This document shows, in pieces, positions 1 to 11,171 of a stretch of 64,000 nucleotides of DNA. The position numbers and the translations under genes were made by a program. The DNA is from Trebouxia sp. TZW2008 (Eukaryota; Chlorophyta; Trebouxiophyceae; Trebouxiales; Trebouxiaceae). Each line of letters opens with the position of its first letter. Within the stretch, counting starts at the first letter, position 1. The notes beneath the pieces were generated by a model. It saw nothing but the letters and a program-made list of their open reading frames with translations. It ran no database searches and had not been told where the DNA came from. The stretch covers positions 62,001 to 126,000 of the forward strand of contig BDIU01000190.1 in the NCBI GenBank assembly GCA_002118135.1. The letters run 5' to 3'.

Positions 1-559
1 GACATATCAGCAGAACTGCCGATATGTTAGCCTTGCAGTTTCGGTGTATCATAGCGCCGGTAGCGGGCACAAACGCTCCTTATTGCAAGTGCTGCTTTGA
101 CAGTGATCAAGATGCTGTTTCGCTGATCGATGCAGTCGGCGACAACGTCAGCCGCAGGTCGAGCTGCATGATTCGCAGACACCATGGCTATTGGGCGAAT
201 GGCAGTGAAGCTTGCTTGGCTAAGTGGTCTCCGCTTAGCTAAGAAAGCAGGGATATAGCGCAGCCATAGTTAGCGCAGAGGCGGTCGTACGTCAGCAGCT
301 GCGGCACCATGCTCTCACCACGTCACTTTTGCCCACAATGGGACAATCGATGCAAAAACTCTAATCTTCGTTGCCGTATTGTTTGCTTGCATTTGTCTCT
401 TGCATCGCAGTCACTGAGAATTGCAACACAGGTGGCTGTTGTTGCCAGAATGCTGGTGTATGCCCCTGGCATTTACTGCTGTCAAACTTTGATGACCAAG
501 CAAATAGGGGCGCGCAGCAGACAAAAGTAAGAAACCGACTGCCACCCATGCTCATTGTG
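1..559. other. Left-edge intergenic region, unresolved
   Basis: No gene is confidently recognised here. The first 300 bases or so are richer in CG dinucleotides than the introns that follow, as are the 5' ends of other genes in this window. A minus-strand ATG at 185 opens a reading frame (MVSANHAARPAADVV...) that runs to a stop near the left edge. It could be the first exon of a gene leaving the window to the left, but no domain is visible, so it is not called as a CDS. Confidence 0.3.
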
Positions 560-3500
560 TCAGCTGAAGGCCATCGTGCATTTCATCTTGTGTTCGGCAA
601 ACGCCTCCACTGTCTCGGTGCACATGTTGCCATATGGTGTATGCTGGCTCAACTTACAGTTGTGTTTGGCAAAGTCTTGCAGGTCGAATGATTTCAAATG
701 GGCACAAACACGTTGACATGTGCATGTGCATGACCTCCTCTGTCAGCTGGCATGGCTTGACCAGTGTAAGCCAGCAACATGTGCTTTGGGTTCCAACATA
801 CAGCAGCAGCCAAGTTGGGGCAGTCAATCCTGTGCACCATCTCTCCTGCAGCAGCAAAGACCAACTATCCTGATTTTTCCTGCCTTCTTCATATGAGGGC
901 TTAAAGAGGAGCCTTCTGATGAGGTGAACAGCAAGAGAGACGCTGTAGAAAATGCAGAGTTGTTGGACAACCTGATCCCTGTGACCACCTGTGCATCCCA
1001 GATTGCAGACAGACAAAACAAATGGGCAAACAATGGGGCAATCCTTCTGGTGTGCAATGACATCATGCAGCTGCCCTCGTTGCAAAGGCACACATTTATA
1101 TGTATACATGGACATGTGTGCATTGCTTGGGCGCTCAGCACCACTCTGAACCAGGCGTCAAATCTAAACATGCTTCGTCAAGTGACTATTCTGGTGCAGC
1201 AACAGAAACAGGCTTGTGCAAAGTTGAAACTCACCAGTGCTGGCATGATTTATCTTGACAGTGTGCTCTTTGCCTCCCATAGCTATCAGCTGGCTATCAT
1301 GACTGAAGCTTGCATCATTGATGGCTGAGTCATAGTTGTAATGGCAGCAGACGGGCATCAGGGTGTCATATTCCCACACGGTCACCGTGGAGTCATGACT
1401 TCCAGTTACAAAATACCTGCACAGAAACATGATCACTTAAGGATCTATTACCACGAGACACTGTACTGATATTGTACTGATATTACGCTGCAAGTGACAT
1501 GCAAGACACCAGCTTATGTACATTCCTGCACAAGATGCAAATACAAGGACAAACATGACATTGTACTACGCATTTGAGTGACGAATGGCTGGTCAGCTGT
1601 CATAGGAACTTTGACGAGGCAAGTGCCAGGCTAGCAACACTGTGGCAGTGACAGCCATGGCTGTAACTGTTGCTAAAGCAACCAATGCCAGCTATTGGGC
1701 AGCCTCGACAGTCACTGATTCTGCAAAAGCTTGCCCAGGTGAAACAATCCTGTATTGCAACAGACTTTCACCATCAAGCTGCAGCTTTTGCAACAGTTTG
1801 ACTCAGGCGCTTCGAACTTGAAGCGCACTCACAATGGCAAACCTATACTTGCTGAGCCAGCTGACAGCAACGATTTGTCTGCAAGCATGCTAGCAGGTCA
1901 AGTCTCGGGATCAAATCCTCCAGGTTGCCCAAGGAAGATCTGGAATGACATTGTTTTGTCTGACTTTCAACATTTGAACATTAGGCGTCCATATCCCGAC
2001 GCTCAAGACAAGCCTGCCTGGCGAGATAGGACTTGTGCCACACATACCTAGCAGTATATGCTGAAATATGTATTATCGTTATTATTACTATTATGCTAAC
2101 AGGTCCAGAGTGAAGCTCAGCGATGCAGAGAGCTCAAGTTTTGAGTCCATCATCCATATGAACAGAACGTGATGAGCTTGTCCTGCCTGCCTGAAGGATC
2201 AAACTTGCAGGTGACTACCCGCTCCATGTGCCCTGCCAGAGTGGTCTTTGCCTCAAAGCTTGGGTAGTCGCACACCTGCAAGGACAGCCACAATGCTTCA
2301 GCAAGCACTGGATATGCAGGCATTGCATTGCCTTGGCGCAAAAAGCATGCTTGCCATGAACATGTATGCTCGTTTGGACAGTCACACACCTGCAATCACA
2401 GCGCGCACTGCCTCAGCAAGCAGTACACTTGCTGGGACATTCACTGCGTGCCTTGCCGTACTATGACTCAAGGAAAGGCTTTTGCTGTTGGGATATGTGC
2501 TCAATCAGCATGCGATCAGAAGATGGCACAGCTGGAATCGTTTATGTGAGCCATGGCGGCCTGTTATCATGCAAAGGCGGACTGGATGTAATCTTTGAGA
2601 CATTGGATGGAGTGAGAGCTTCTCAGCCTTGACAGGGCAGATTCAATCACAACATATCTTTCAGAGCTTGGCCGTGGCCTCTCAGAAACAGAAACGCAGC
2701 ATAATGTGCAACAACTTGTTCTGCATAGACAACACAAAGAGGAACTGGCAGCATATGTGACTCATGGTTGGACCGGAGGTGGATACTTGACATATGACAT
2801 GACACATACCGCAATGTGACCAGTGCCTAAGCCTTGAAGGACACAGCGTCCATCTGGACTGACGGCTGCCTGATTCACCTGCACAATCTCACAGCCCAAA
2901 TCAGTCAAGCGGTGAAGCCAATATCACTGTGGCGTGGATGCCTCATATGCTGACAAGTATATTGTTGTGGCAGGGGTGCCGCATATGCTAACAAGTATAT
3001 TGCTGTGGCATGGTTGCCTCATATGCTAACAAGTATATCACAGTGGCATGGGTCCCTCATATGCTAACAAGTATATCACTGTTGCATGGGTGCCTCATAT
3101 GCTAACAAGTATATTGCTGTGGCATGGACGTCTCATATGCTGACAAGTATGGCATTACATGTGCCGGTTGAAGATATGCCGAAGTTATGCACTGACAGGT
3201 CTGTGCAGTACTTTTTAGCACACTGCAGTACGTTTAAGCAAACTGCAGTACGTTTAAGCAAACTGCAGTACGTATGCTGTTGAGGCAGAGCAACCCAACG
3301 ATGCAGTGCTGCAAGGTCTAGTCAACTTTGTGAATCACAAGCTTGATATGGAAGCAAACATGGAGCGACAAGCGACTGGGTGTCCCCAGTGATGAGAAGG
3401 TGCCCCAGGCAATGTCAGCCTTTAGCTGTGCATCAAACATACAGATGCAATCAGCACTAGTATGTAGTCAAGTCACACACAAGCAAGACATGAGCTGGCT

Positions 3501-4983
3501 GCCGACACTGCATGTATTACTGTGCATGCAGCAAACAGAAAGTACCTCGATATCATTCGGCAGATTCTTGACGATGGCTTCTTTCCGCACATCCACGATC
3601 ATGTTCACATTGGAGCTGGTCGTGACAACAAGCTCATTGCCATTGGGAGCCCACACAGCGTACAAGAGCTTCTTGGAGTTCTTTGTGGGCAGGCTGGTTG
3701 TGATCTTGGAGCTTCTGGAATCCCAAATCCTGCCAGATGCACAATTGCTGTAAGTCAGAGGCTTTGCAGGATATCAAAACCCTGGTATTGCGCAGCTCTG
3801 CCCACACAGGGTACAAGAGCTTTTTGGAGTTCTGTGTGGGCAGATCGCTGTGATTTCGGAGCTTCTGGCATCCCATATACTGGAACTTGCACATCAGACT
3901 ATTGACATGAAGCTATGCACGACATAGGAGACCTTGTGCGATGCAGTGACAAAGCAAGAGTGTACAGAAGACTCTTGGGGTTCTTTGTGGGCAGACTTGT
4001 TGTGATTTTGGAGCTTGGCATTCCATATCCTGAAACGTGCACATCGGTGTGTTGACATGAAGCTATGCATGACATAGGAGCTGTTGCGCAGTGCAGTAAT
4101 GAAACAACAGCGTACAAGAGCTTCTGAGAGGTTTTGGTGGGGAGACGTGTTGTGCTTTTGGAGCTTCTGGCATCCGAAATTTTGGCGATGCACAACAGGG
4201 ACGTCAATCAGAGGTCTTGCATGATAAATGATAGCAGGAAGTATGCAGTGATGCAAGAAGCGCAGAACATAGCATAAGGAGCTTCTCAGAGCTCTTTGTG
4301 GGCAGGCTGGTTGTGATCCTGGAGCTTCTGGCATCCCAGATCTTGGCAAATGCACAACTGGTGTAAGTCAGAGGCGTTGCATGGCTTTGGAGAGCTGGTG
4401 TTGCACAGCAATGCATCAGGTAGACTTGCATTGAGATAAGACATGCTCATTGCCATGCGACGCTTTCAAGTCTGCTCATTGCATGCATGACATTGCTTGC
4501 ATAGCAATTTCATGCAGCCGCAAATTTAACGAAGGTGTCTGACCTAATGCCTTGCTCATCAAGGCTGGCTAATTTGTTAGGGTCTGAAGGATGCCACACC
4601 ACAAAGAAGTTTGAGCTGGCAACCCCAGGGAGCTTCTGATAAGACTTGTCAACGCTGGGGGTCAGGCCACTGCTAGGGTGCACCTTATACAATATAACGG
4701 TTGGATCTGTAGAGCCTGTATGCAACTTCTAGTCACCACCAATAAGCAGAAAGTCAGTGTCCCTCACGCTCAAAGTGGTTTCAATGCCTCACCTGTGGCC
4801 AAGTAGTCCCCTGTACAGTTCCAGTCCAAGGTGGACACCTGCAAAGATGACGCAAGAAGTCAGGCAACCCGAGTGCATGCACAAGCCGGGGTAGGTGACC
4901 TTGACTAGGACCTGATAGACGTGCCCGCCGAGCTGGTCAATCCGATGCTTGCTCAAGTTTGAGTGCAAGCTGCCTGCGATCAT
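560..4983 (-). CDS. THOC3: THO complex subunit 3 (THOC3/TEX1), WD40 protein
   Basis: WD40 beta-propeller subunit of the THO/TREX complex, which couples transcription to mRNA export in the nucleus. Exons in gene order: 4912-4983, 4793-4838, 4544-4715, 3546-3729, 2810-2878, 2187-2275, 1235-1416, 735-845, 560-609. They total 975 nt and give 324 aa in one frame, close to plant TEX1. Recognisable segments are VSTLDWNCTGDYLATGS (blade 1), VVWHPSDPNKLASLDEQG, RIWDSRSSKI, VCDYPSFEAKTTLAGH, YFVTGSHDSTVTVWE, NDASFSHDSQLIAMGG and VCWNPKHMLLAYTG. They occur in the same order as in TEX1. The intron after 2187 needs a GC donor (GGCAG|GCAGG) to join GGC-AG to the G of the next exon. Four decayed copies of the IWDARSS exon edge lie at 3730-4345. 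The 50-nt last exon is the least certain. The first exon is placed by phase and by HVYQ|VSTLDW matching the TEX1 N-terminus. Confidence 0.85.
2921..3150. repeat. 38-bp tandem repeat, 6 copies, THOC3 intron
   Basis: The core CCTCATATGCTAACAAGTAT recurs at 2941, 2979, 3017, 3055, 3093 and 3131, an exact 38-bp period. The unit also carries an ATATCACTGTGGCATGGGTG-like spacer with scattered substitutions. It lies in the intron between THOC3 exons 3546-3729 and 2810-2878 and shows no exon similarity. Confidence 0.95.
3203..3272. repeat. 20-bp tandem repeat, about 3.5 copies
   Basis: ACTGCAGTACGTTTAAGCAA repeats head to tail immediately downstream of the 38-bp array in the same THOC3 intron. The first copy has TTTTTAGC in place of GTTTAAGC. 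It is a simple intronic minisatellite. Confidence 0.9.
3730..4345 (-). repeat. Four decayed copies of a THOC3 exon 5' edge
   Basis: The intact exon begins at 3729 (minus strand) after an AG acceptor and encodes IWDSRSSKITTSLPTKNSKKLL. Degenerate copies of this acceptor plus exon start end at about 3879, 4029, 4180 and 4341, a period of 150-160 bp. They still translate as IWDARSS...TTSLPTK-like fragments but carry stops, frame changes or lost acceptors. They lie upstream in the gene, inside the preceding intron. Confidence 0.9.
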
Positions 4984-5853
4984 GCGAGGCTCCCTCGCCG
5001 TGCGCAAGCGCAGTCAGACTGTCGGGACTTGTGATCAGCAGCTGCCGCCACACCAATCCTGCAGCCTGCCCGCTCTGGGTAAATGGGCCGCTGGCAAATG
5101 ATTGCGACAGATATAGTTTGTGTCTCGGTGGTACACTGCCGCTCAGCGACGTCGCGAAGGATTGGCAGCCTGCTGACTCCTGCTTGTTCTGATGAATGCA
5201 GGTTGCATCGAGGGGTTGGGGGGGGAGAGGGCGGGGGGGTCCGAGCTGATTACATGGTACTGTCACTGCTGCACAGTATTGATGACTTGTCGAATCGATC
5301 ATTGTGTGTTGCCCTGAATGCAAAATAGTCAGGCATAATGCATGCACAATGCATACAAGATAAATTGCAAAATACATTTACTCCAAACGAGATGCAAGCT
5401 GCGCCATTCGCCTGCAGCCGAATTGCCAGTGCAGAGTCGGGACGATCACAGCAGTGACAAACCACAAATGAGCACAAGAAGCAGAATGAACAGCAGCAGA
5501 AGTGGGCATGCATGCAAACATCACTGCAATCCGCAAGGGACATGTCTCCAAGCTGAGGCTTCATGCGCAAGCGGCTGATATTATGACAGGAGCAAAGCAA
5601 CACATTAAAACCAAATGGTAGCACTGAGGTGGATTGCCCAGGCTGTTATATGCATCTGCCAGGCAAAATGCACTGCACAGCATTGGGAATGTCTATCGAT
5701 GCGAACCGGGTAAACGCACAACTCGATGCATCTTTTGTCCCTCTCTCTGCCCAATGAAAGCGTCATCCACCTGAGTCGTATACAGAGCTGTAGACCTGCT
5801 GACATTCCGTCTGCGTGTTCTTGACAAGCTTGAGCATGAGCATGAGCATCGGC
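4984..5853. promoter_or_regulatory. Divergent intergenic region THOC3/pfkB kinase, with G-rich tract
   Basis: The region separates two divergent start codons (4983 minus and 5854 plus) and presumably holds both promoters and 5' UTRs. A G-rich run at 5212-5239 (GGGG, G9, GGG, G7 with 1-3 nt between) fits the intramolecular G-quadruplex pattern on the plus strand. No other element was recognised. Long overlapping open frames here are compositional. Confidence 0.55.
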
Positions 5854-8800
5854 ATGGCAAGTGTGACCGGCACTCATGCGTGCAGCTTTGCGAAGTGTCG
5901 GCAGGAAAAGACGCCCTTTCGTCAAAAATACAGCCGAGTTGGGCGCATTGCAGCATACGAGCGCAACAACAGCCCTTGCAGCGTGCATGTCCTGACATGC
6001 CGAACGAGCTGGACTTCACACCGCGGAATTTGGCAGCACTCAGTGCGATGTCAATCATTGTCAAACTCACCTTCCAAAGAGAAGGTGGTTGGCCTCGGTG
6101 GTGTTGGCCTAGACTATCTAGCTCAAGTCGCAGCCTTTCCAAAGCCAGATCAAAAGCTGAGAACTGAGAAGATGGAGGTCAGCCTGCATTGTCTGTCGCA
6201 TGAAGCCCTTGCAAAGTTTACTTTGATGCCAAGCAATTGCATGCGTTTTGCAAGCTTCAGCATGCATAATTTGTCACATGAAGCCATTGCAAATCCCATG
6301 ATGATGCAAAGCAGTTGCATGCGTCCTCCAGGCTCCAGCATGCATTGTCTGTTGCATGAAGCCATTCTAAACCTGTACATGATGCCAAGCAACTGCATAC
6401 GGTTGTCAAGCTTCAGCATGCATTGTCCATTGCAAAACTGTTCATGGTGCCAAGCAGCTGCATGCGGTTTCCAAGCTTCAGTATTCATGTCTTCACAGAC
6501 AAGAGGTGGAGGCAACTGTGCCAATGCTCTTACAGCTGCAGCTCGCTTGGGATTGGAAACGCATCTGGTCAGCAAAGTTGGAGATGACAGCATAGGCGAT
6601 GCTATTGAGCAGGAGCTGCAAGCAGACGGAGTACAGACAGACTTTCTGCTGAGGGCAAAATCTCATCCTTCACCTTTCACATACATCATTGTGGACAGAG
6701 CAGGTGACCACGACACTGTCATGTTTGACGTTGAATGATCATTATCATGCACACTTCATGACATGCAAACATGCAGCAGGTGCAGCATTCATTTTGATTT
6801 ATTGTAAACATGGGCTAGGCAGGCTCAGCAGGCCCATCCAGGTACGTACAGAAGCAATCAACTGTCTCCAGCCAGTTTGATCATGTGCTAACCTAAACTG
6901 TTTGTATTGGACATGGAGGGCGGAGAATCTACAGCAATTGAGCCACATTACTATTGACCACATCCTTTTTCTTGCTTCTCCCTTGACACTCAGTCCTGCT
7001 GGTCTATGTCGCAGGAGGCACAAGAACATGCATACATACACCAGGGGCAGCATTTGTCCCTGAAGAGCTGACCCAGACCACTGTTGATCAGATTCTGTCT
7101 GACGCGCAGCTTGTCTACTTTGATGGTCGACTGACAGAGGCTGCTGTGGTGTTGGCAAAAGCAGCGCGCCAAAAACAGATCCCAGTACTAGTTGAGGCTG
7201 AAAGGCTGAGGCCGACTCTGGATGAGCTTTTGCAAGAAGCAAATTATGTTTGCACATCTGCCCATTTCCCGCAGGTGAGGCATCTGTTTGCTGCTTTCTC
7301 TTTCTGCTGTGTATTTGTTGTAGGGTTTGCAAGCCCGCTATTGACTCATTAAACTTTTATGGCTGACTGTCAATGCAGCAAGGCCTGGCTGAACACCGGA
7401 GTCTCAAGTAATTTGCTTCTTGTGGTATGATACTAGTTTCAATGACCAAGGCCTGCATTCAAACTGACCCCAGAGCCAGCTGCTGCTGAATCTCCACCAA
7501 CTTTTGGAATCCTGCAACAATTCAACTGGCCATTACAGCCGTCAAGCAAGCTCTTTTTTGTGAGTTGGGATTTGCAGACATGCGTCAACAATGCTGCATG
7601 ATATCAGCAAACAATTGTCACTAAATTGTGGGTCCTTGTCATCCAACAAATCATGCCAACAACAAGTCATGCCATTATGCCATCATGACATATGCAGTCA
7701 TGGCGTCATGCCCTCATGTCATTGTGCTGTCATATCACACCGCTGTGTCATCTACATTTTGTGGCGAGCTGACTTGCCTGCAGGAATGGACTGGTGAAGA
7801 CAGACTTGGTGATGCACTGTACACCACTTTGCAAAGGCTGCCCAAAGTCAAATGGCTGGTCACAACTCTTGGCAAAAAGGGCAGCATTCTGTTGGAAAGG
7901 AAACATGATCAGCAAGATGCTCCTGAAATTGTTCTTGATGATGTCATTGAAGACATGCTGTCAGAAGTCAACAGCAGTGGCAGCAGCAGCAGCAGCAGCG
8001 ACAGCAGCAGCAGCAGCAGCAATAGTGGCAGCAGCAATGGAAGCAGCAGTGAAAGCAGCAATGGCAGCAGCAGTGGGAGGAGTGCTGAGCTTGGGTGCAC
8101 AACACAGGATGAGCGCAGGACAAAGATCAGGTCTGCAAAATTGTCACAAGCTGTTGCTCATGGCTGATGCAAAGCAGCTAACAGCGTCTGCTGTATGGCC
8201 AGTCCTTAGGCAGCTTGAAGCATCACAGCTGTATATCTTTGTGTTTTGGGATATGTTCAAGCTTGTCTACAGCTCAGCAGAGGACATGTTTGCGTGTCAA
8301 TGGTTTCGAGCTGCACTCAGCCGCATTAGCTGGTGTTGCTCCAGAACAGGTGATGACAATGCTGCATGTGCTTTTATCACATCATTGAGTTAGCTGGTGC
8401 TCTCCCAACACCCAAGCGTGTTGTAGATGGCTGATGTCTTGACTTGAGCACTGCCTGAGATGAGCAAATTGGCTAAGTTTGCAGCCTTCTCATATGGCGT
8501 GGGAGGGGATCAAGCTTGAGCAACCTGACTTGCCTGAAAGAGGTGCTAGCTCTGAGTCCTGCTCAACAATCATGATGTATAGCATGACCCACCTAACAGA
8601 GACCTGTAGTACAGATGACCTCAGACCTACTTGACTCATTAGATGAGGTGTACATTTGCTTGCAGTTCAGGCCACAGGACGCCACCCAACAGTCATGATG
8701 TGAGACAGGCTTGTGGCCACAAAACACCTAATGCTTGTGTCAGCATGTGTAACAGTTGATCTCTTCCTGTCTGTGAAAATCACTATGTATTCTCACAGCC

Positions 8801-10171
8801 AAGAAATTGGTCAACTGTTACACATGCCAACACGAGCGTCAGGTGTTTGTAGCTGGAACTATGTCCCATGTCAATATAGCATTACACTTTTCAATATCAA
8901 AACAGTTATGTCCATTTCCAAACACCTGTTTGAATTACTGCTTGGCTGCTTCAGGGCTGGTCATGTGACTTCCACAAACAAAGCATATAAGCTTCTCCTC
9001 AAGCGCAGCCCTGATGACTCACCTGCAGCCACTGCAGCAGCTGCGCAAGCAGCTTCACAGGAAGCTTCTGCCAATGCAGACACAGGCAATGCTGCATCAT
9101 ATAGCAGTGACAGCGTAGCTACTTTGGACAGTCCTCTGGTGGCTCAAATCACACTCGCATCTGCTGCGTCAGTACCACAGGTAGCAAGACTCTGACTGAA
9201 TGACAATGCAACGCACTTCTAATCACCTTGGACACTCCTGTGGTGGCTCAAATCACAGTCGCATCTGCTGCGTCAATGCCACAGGTAGCAAAATTCTCAC
9301 TTGGATGACAATGCCATGCACTTTTAGTCACCTTGGACGTTCTTGTACTTGCTCAAATCACAGTCGCATCTGCTGCGTCAATACCACAGGTATCAGTTGA
9401 GTTGAATGACAATGCCATGCACTTCTTAGTCAACACCTTGGACACTCCTGTGATGGCTCAGATCACAGTCGCATCTGCTGCGTCAATACCACAGATATTG
9501 TTTGACTTGAATGATGCCATGCGCTTCTAGTCACCTTGGACACTCCTGTGGTGACTCAACTCATAGTTGCATCTGCTACGTCAATACCACAGGTGGCGCC
9601 TGACTGACTGGCAAGACTGTGAATGGGATCATAACGCCCGGCAGCTTTAGACAGCTCAATGGCAAGATCCCATGTTGAGACTCATTGTCATGTGTATGGC
9701 CTGTTATCTGCCTTGCGTTTGCGCAGGCACAGGGGTCAAATCAGCCAATCATGTGTATGAAGCGGCATCTTCTGCACAGAGCCTGCTTTTTTCCAGCTGT
9801 GTGAAGGCAGTGTAATGTGCTATGGTTCAGCCTGTTTGCGATCAATTCTGTCACGGTGCAAAGCAAGTTGTTGCACGCCTTGTCCTTCATACATTGGTGC
9901 TGTGAGCATGGTTCATCGAAATGCAGCTTACAATGTTGTCAAACCTGATCAGGTATTATCTTTGCGTCTGCAGGAAGCGATTGAAGACACAACAGGTGCA
10001 GGTGACGCATTCATTGGCAGCATCCTATATGGTATTAGCAAGGGGCTGTCACATGATCAGATGCTCAGACTGGGTGCTGTGGTAGCAGCGTGCAAATGTA
10101 CCGCTCTTGGGGCTAGACCGGGCTTGCCTCATGCAGCTGACATCAGTCCTGAACTCCTGGCTGTCTTGTAA
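5854..10171 (+). CDS. pfkB-family carbohydrate/nucleoside kinase (At5g43910-like)
   Basis: Ribokinase-fold kinase that phosphorylates a sugar or nucleoside using ATP; the substrate cannot be told from sequence. Exons 5854-6177, 6499-6703, 7015-7274, 7784-8130, 8955-9180 and 9974-10171 sum to 1560 nt, 519 aa. Landmarks are GLGGVGLDYLAQVAAFP (N-terminal sugar side), GGGNCANALTAAARLG, SPFTYIIVD, TRTCIHTPGAAFVP, FDGRLTEAAVVLAKAA, and DTTGAGDAFIGSILYG near residue 459 with the catalytic Asp465 and anion hole. These match the plant At5g43910 group as I recall it, not the fructokinases. The first 75 or so residues are Arg/Ser-rich with few acids and could be an organelle transit peptide. A serine-rich insert (about 326-360) encoded mainly by AGC codons enlarges the C-terminal half. 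Intron 1 is a multiple of three and fully open, so retention is possible. Confidence 0.88.
6187..6489 (+). repeat. 78-bp tandem repeat in open intron 1 of the pfkB gene
   Basis: Copies start at 6187, 6265, 6343 and 6421, an exact 78-bp period; the last is shortened to 69 bp. Each carries CATGAAGCC...GCATGCG...TTCAGCATG. Because 78 is a multiple of three and no stop occurs, the unit translates as a 26-residue Cys/Met/His-rich repeat in frame with both flanking exons. Confidence 0.95.
7970..8080 (+). repeat. AGC-codon microsatellite encoding a poly-serine tract
   Basis: Near-perfect CAG/AGC triplets interrupted by GGC, GAC, AAT and GAA codons inside exon 4 of the pfkB kinase. Read in the coding frame it gives a Ser-rich low-complexity insert between the KKGSILLERK strand and the C-terminal catalytic segment. 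Confidence 0.9.
9181..9600 (+). repeat. Four copies of a pfkB exon 3' edge with donor
   Basis: The intact exon ends at 9180 in ...[13 protein letters not shown] with CAG|GTAGC. Four downstream copies of its last 60 or so bases plus about 45 bases of intron end at 9284, 9389, 9494 and 9592 (period about 105 bp). They translate as AQITVASAASIPQ. Three retain CAG|GT donors; the 9494 copy has CAG|AT. Confidence 0.92.
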
Positions 10172-10440
10172 GTTCTGTATGGTATCAGCAAGGGAGTGCC
10201 GCATGATCAGATGCCTAGATCAGGTGCAGTAGTAGCAGCATGCAAATGCACTACCTTGGGGCCAGACCGGGCTTGCCTCATGCAGCTGACATCAGTCCTG
10301 AACTCCTGGCTGTCTTGTAAGTTCTGTATGGGATCAGCAAGGGGCTGCCACATGACCAGATGCTCAGACTGGGTGCAGTATTATTAGCATGCGATGTACT
10401 GCTCTTGGGGCTAGACTGCGCTTGACCTCTTGTCTGCCTC
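10172..10440 (+). repeat. Tandem copies of the pfkB last exon beyond the stop codon
   Basis: The sequence from TATGG(T)ATCAGCAAGGG through the TAA at 10169-10171 is repeated with a 149-bp period. A full copy ends in the same TAA at 10318-10320 and a third, truncated copy follows to about 10440. All lie downstream of the first stop and so form 3' UTR or intergenic sequence. Confidence 0.92.
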
Positions 10441-11171
10441 ATGCCATTGATGCATCCCCCTTGTCACGGCTGAGTACTGTAGGGAAGCAAGGTATGATCC
10501 AGTCTGCCGAGGGTGTTTGCATTTGTTCTGTACTGGTCGCTGTCGTGTTTGCACAGCGCTTGTGAGTCTAGATCTGTTTGTACAGGCGATGATCAGCCAG
10601 CTGTTGATGACGTCTTCTGCTCGGAATCGTTTGTCATGGTGTCTGATTTGGTATAAAGATGTGAGTGCGTCACTGTCTCAAAGATGTGCACACAGTAGTG
10701 CTAGGACATTAGCGTTTTAACTCTTTACACGTACATACATCGTATATGCTCAGACTAAACATTCTTGAATTGTTGCTGGCATTTGCCACTCCGAACTTCA
10801 CAGCATGTGCGAAATACAGCACAGCAATTTTAATAGGCATTCATGAAAGTTTGGGATCTGTAGGGTGCGTCTATGAGACTTGGCACAAGACACTTGTATG
10901 CATTAATGTCATCAGCCGTTTAAATTTAAGGCTGAATTCTGACTTGGGGCTTCAGCATGTTCCCCAGTCCTCGATCACAGATCAAAACTTGTATTTTTGA
11001 CAGCTTGCTTGTTACGCTGTACAAAATAGCATTTCACGGGGAACAACAGCTGCCGTGCGCAAAAATATTAATGCTGCCGCAGGCTGGACGACATTTATTT
11101 CCGAATCAGAAAGACAAATTCTTCCGTCAGCGCAAATTGAGCTCCTGTCATCTGTGGTTTGTCTTCTCAAA
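10441..11171. other. Convergent intergenic region, no gene seen
   Basis: Sequence between the pfkB terminal repeats and the GBSS stop codon. It presumably contains both 3' UTRs. I see no conserved reading frame, RNA gene or repeat. Confidence 0.5.

Noticed and set aside
4937..5624. Overlapping minus-strand open frames in the THOC3/pfkB divergent region
   Set aside because: No recognisable domain. The true THOC3 start at 4983 uses another frame, and the G-rich tract creates the Pro-rich translation.
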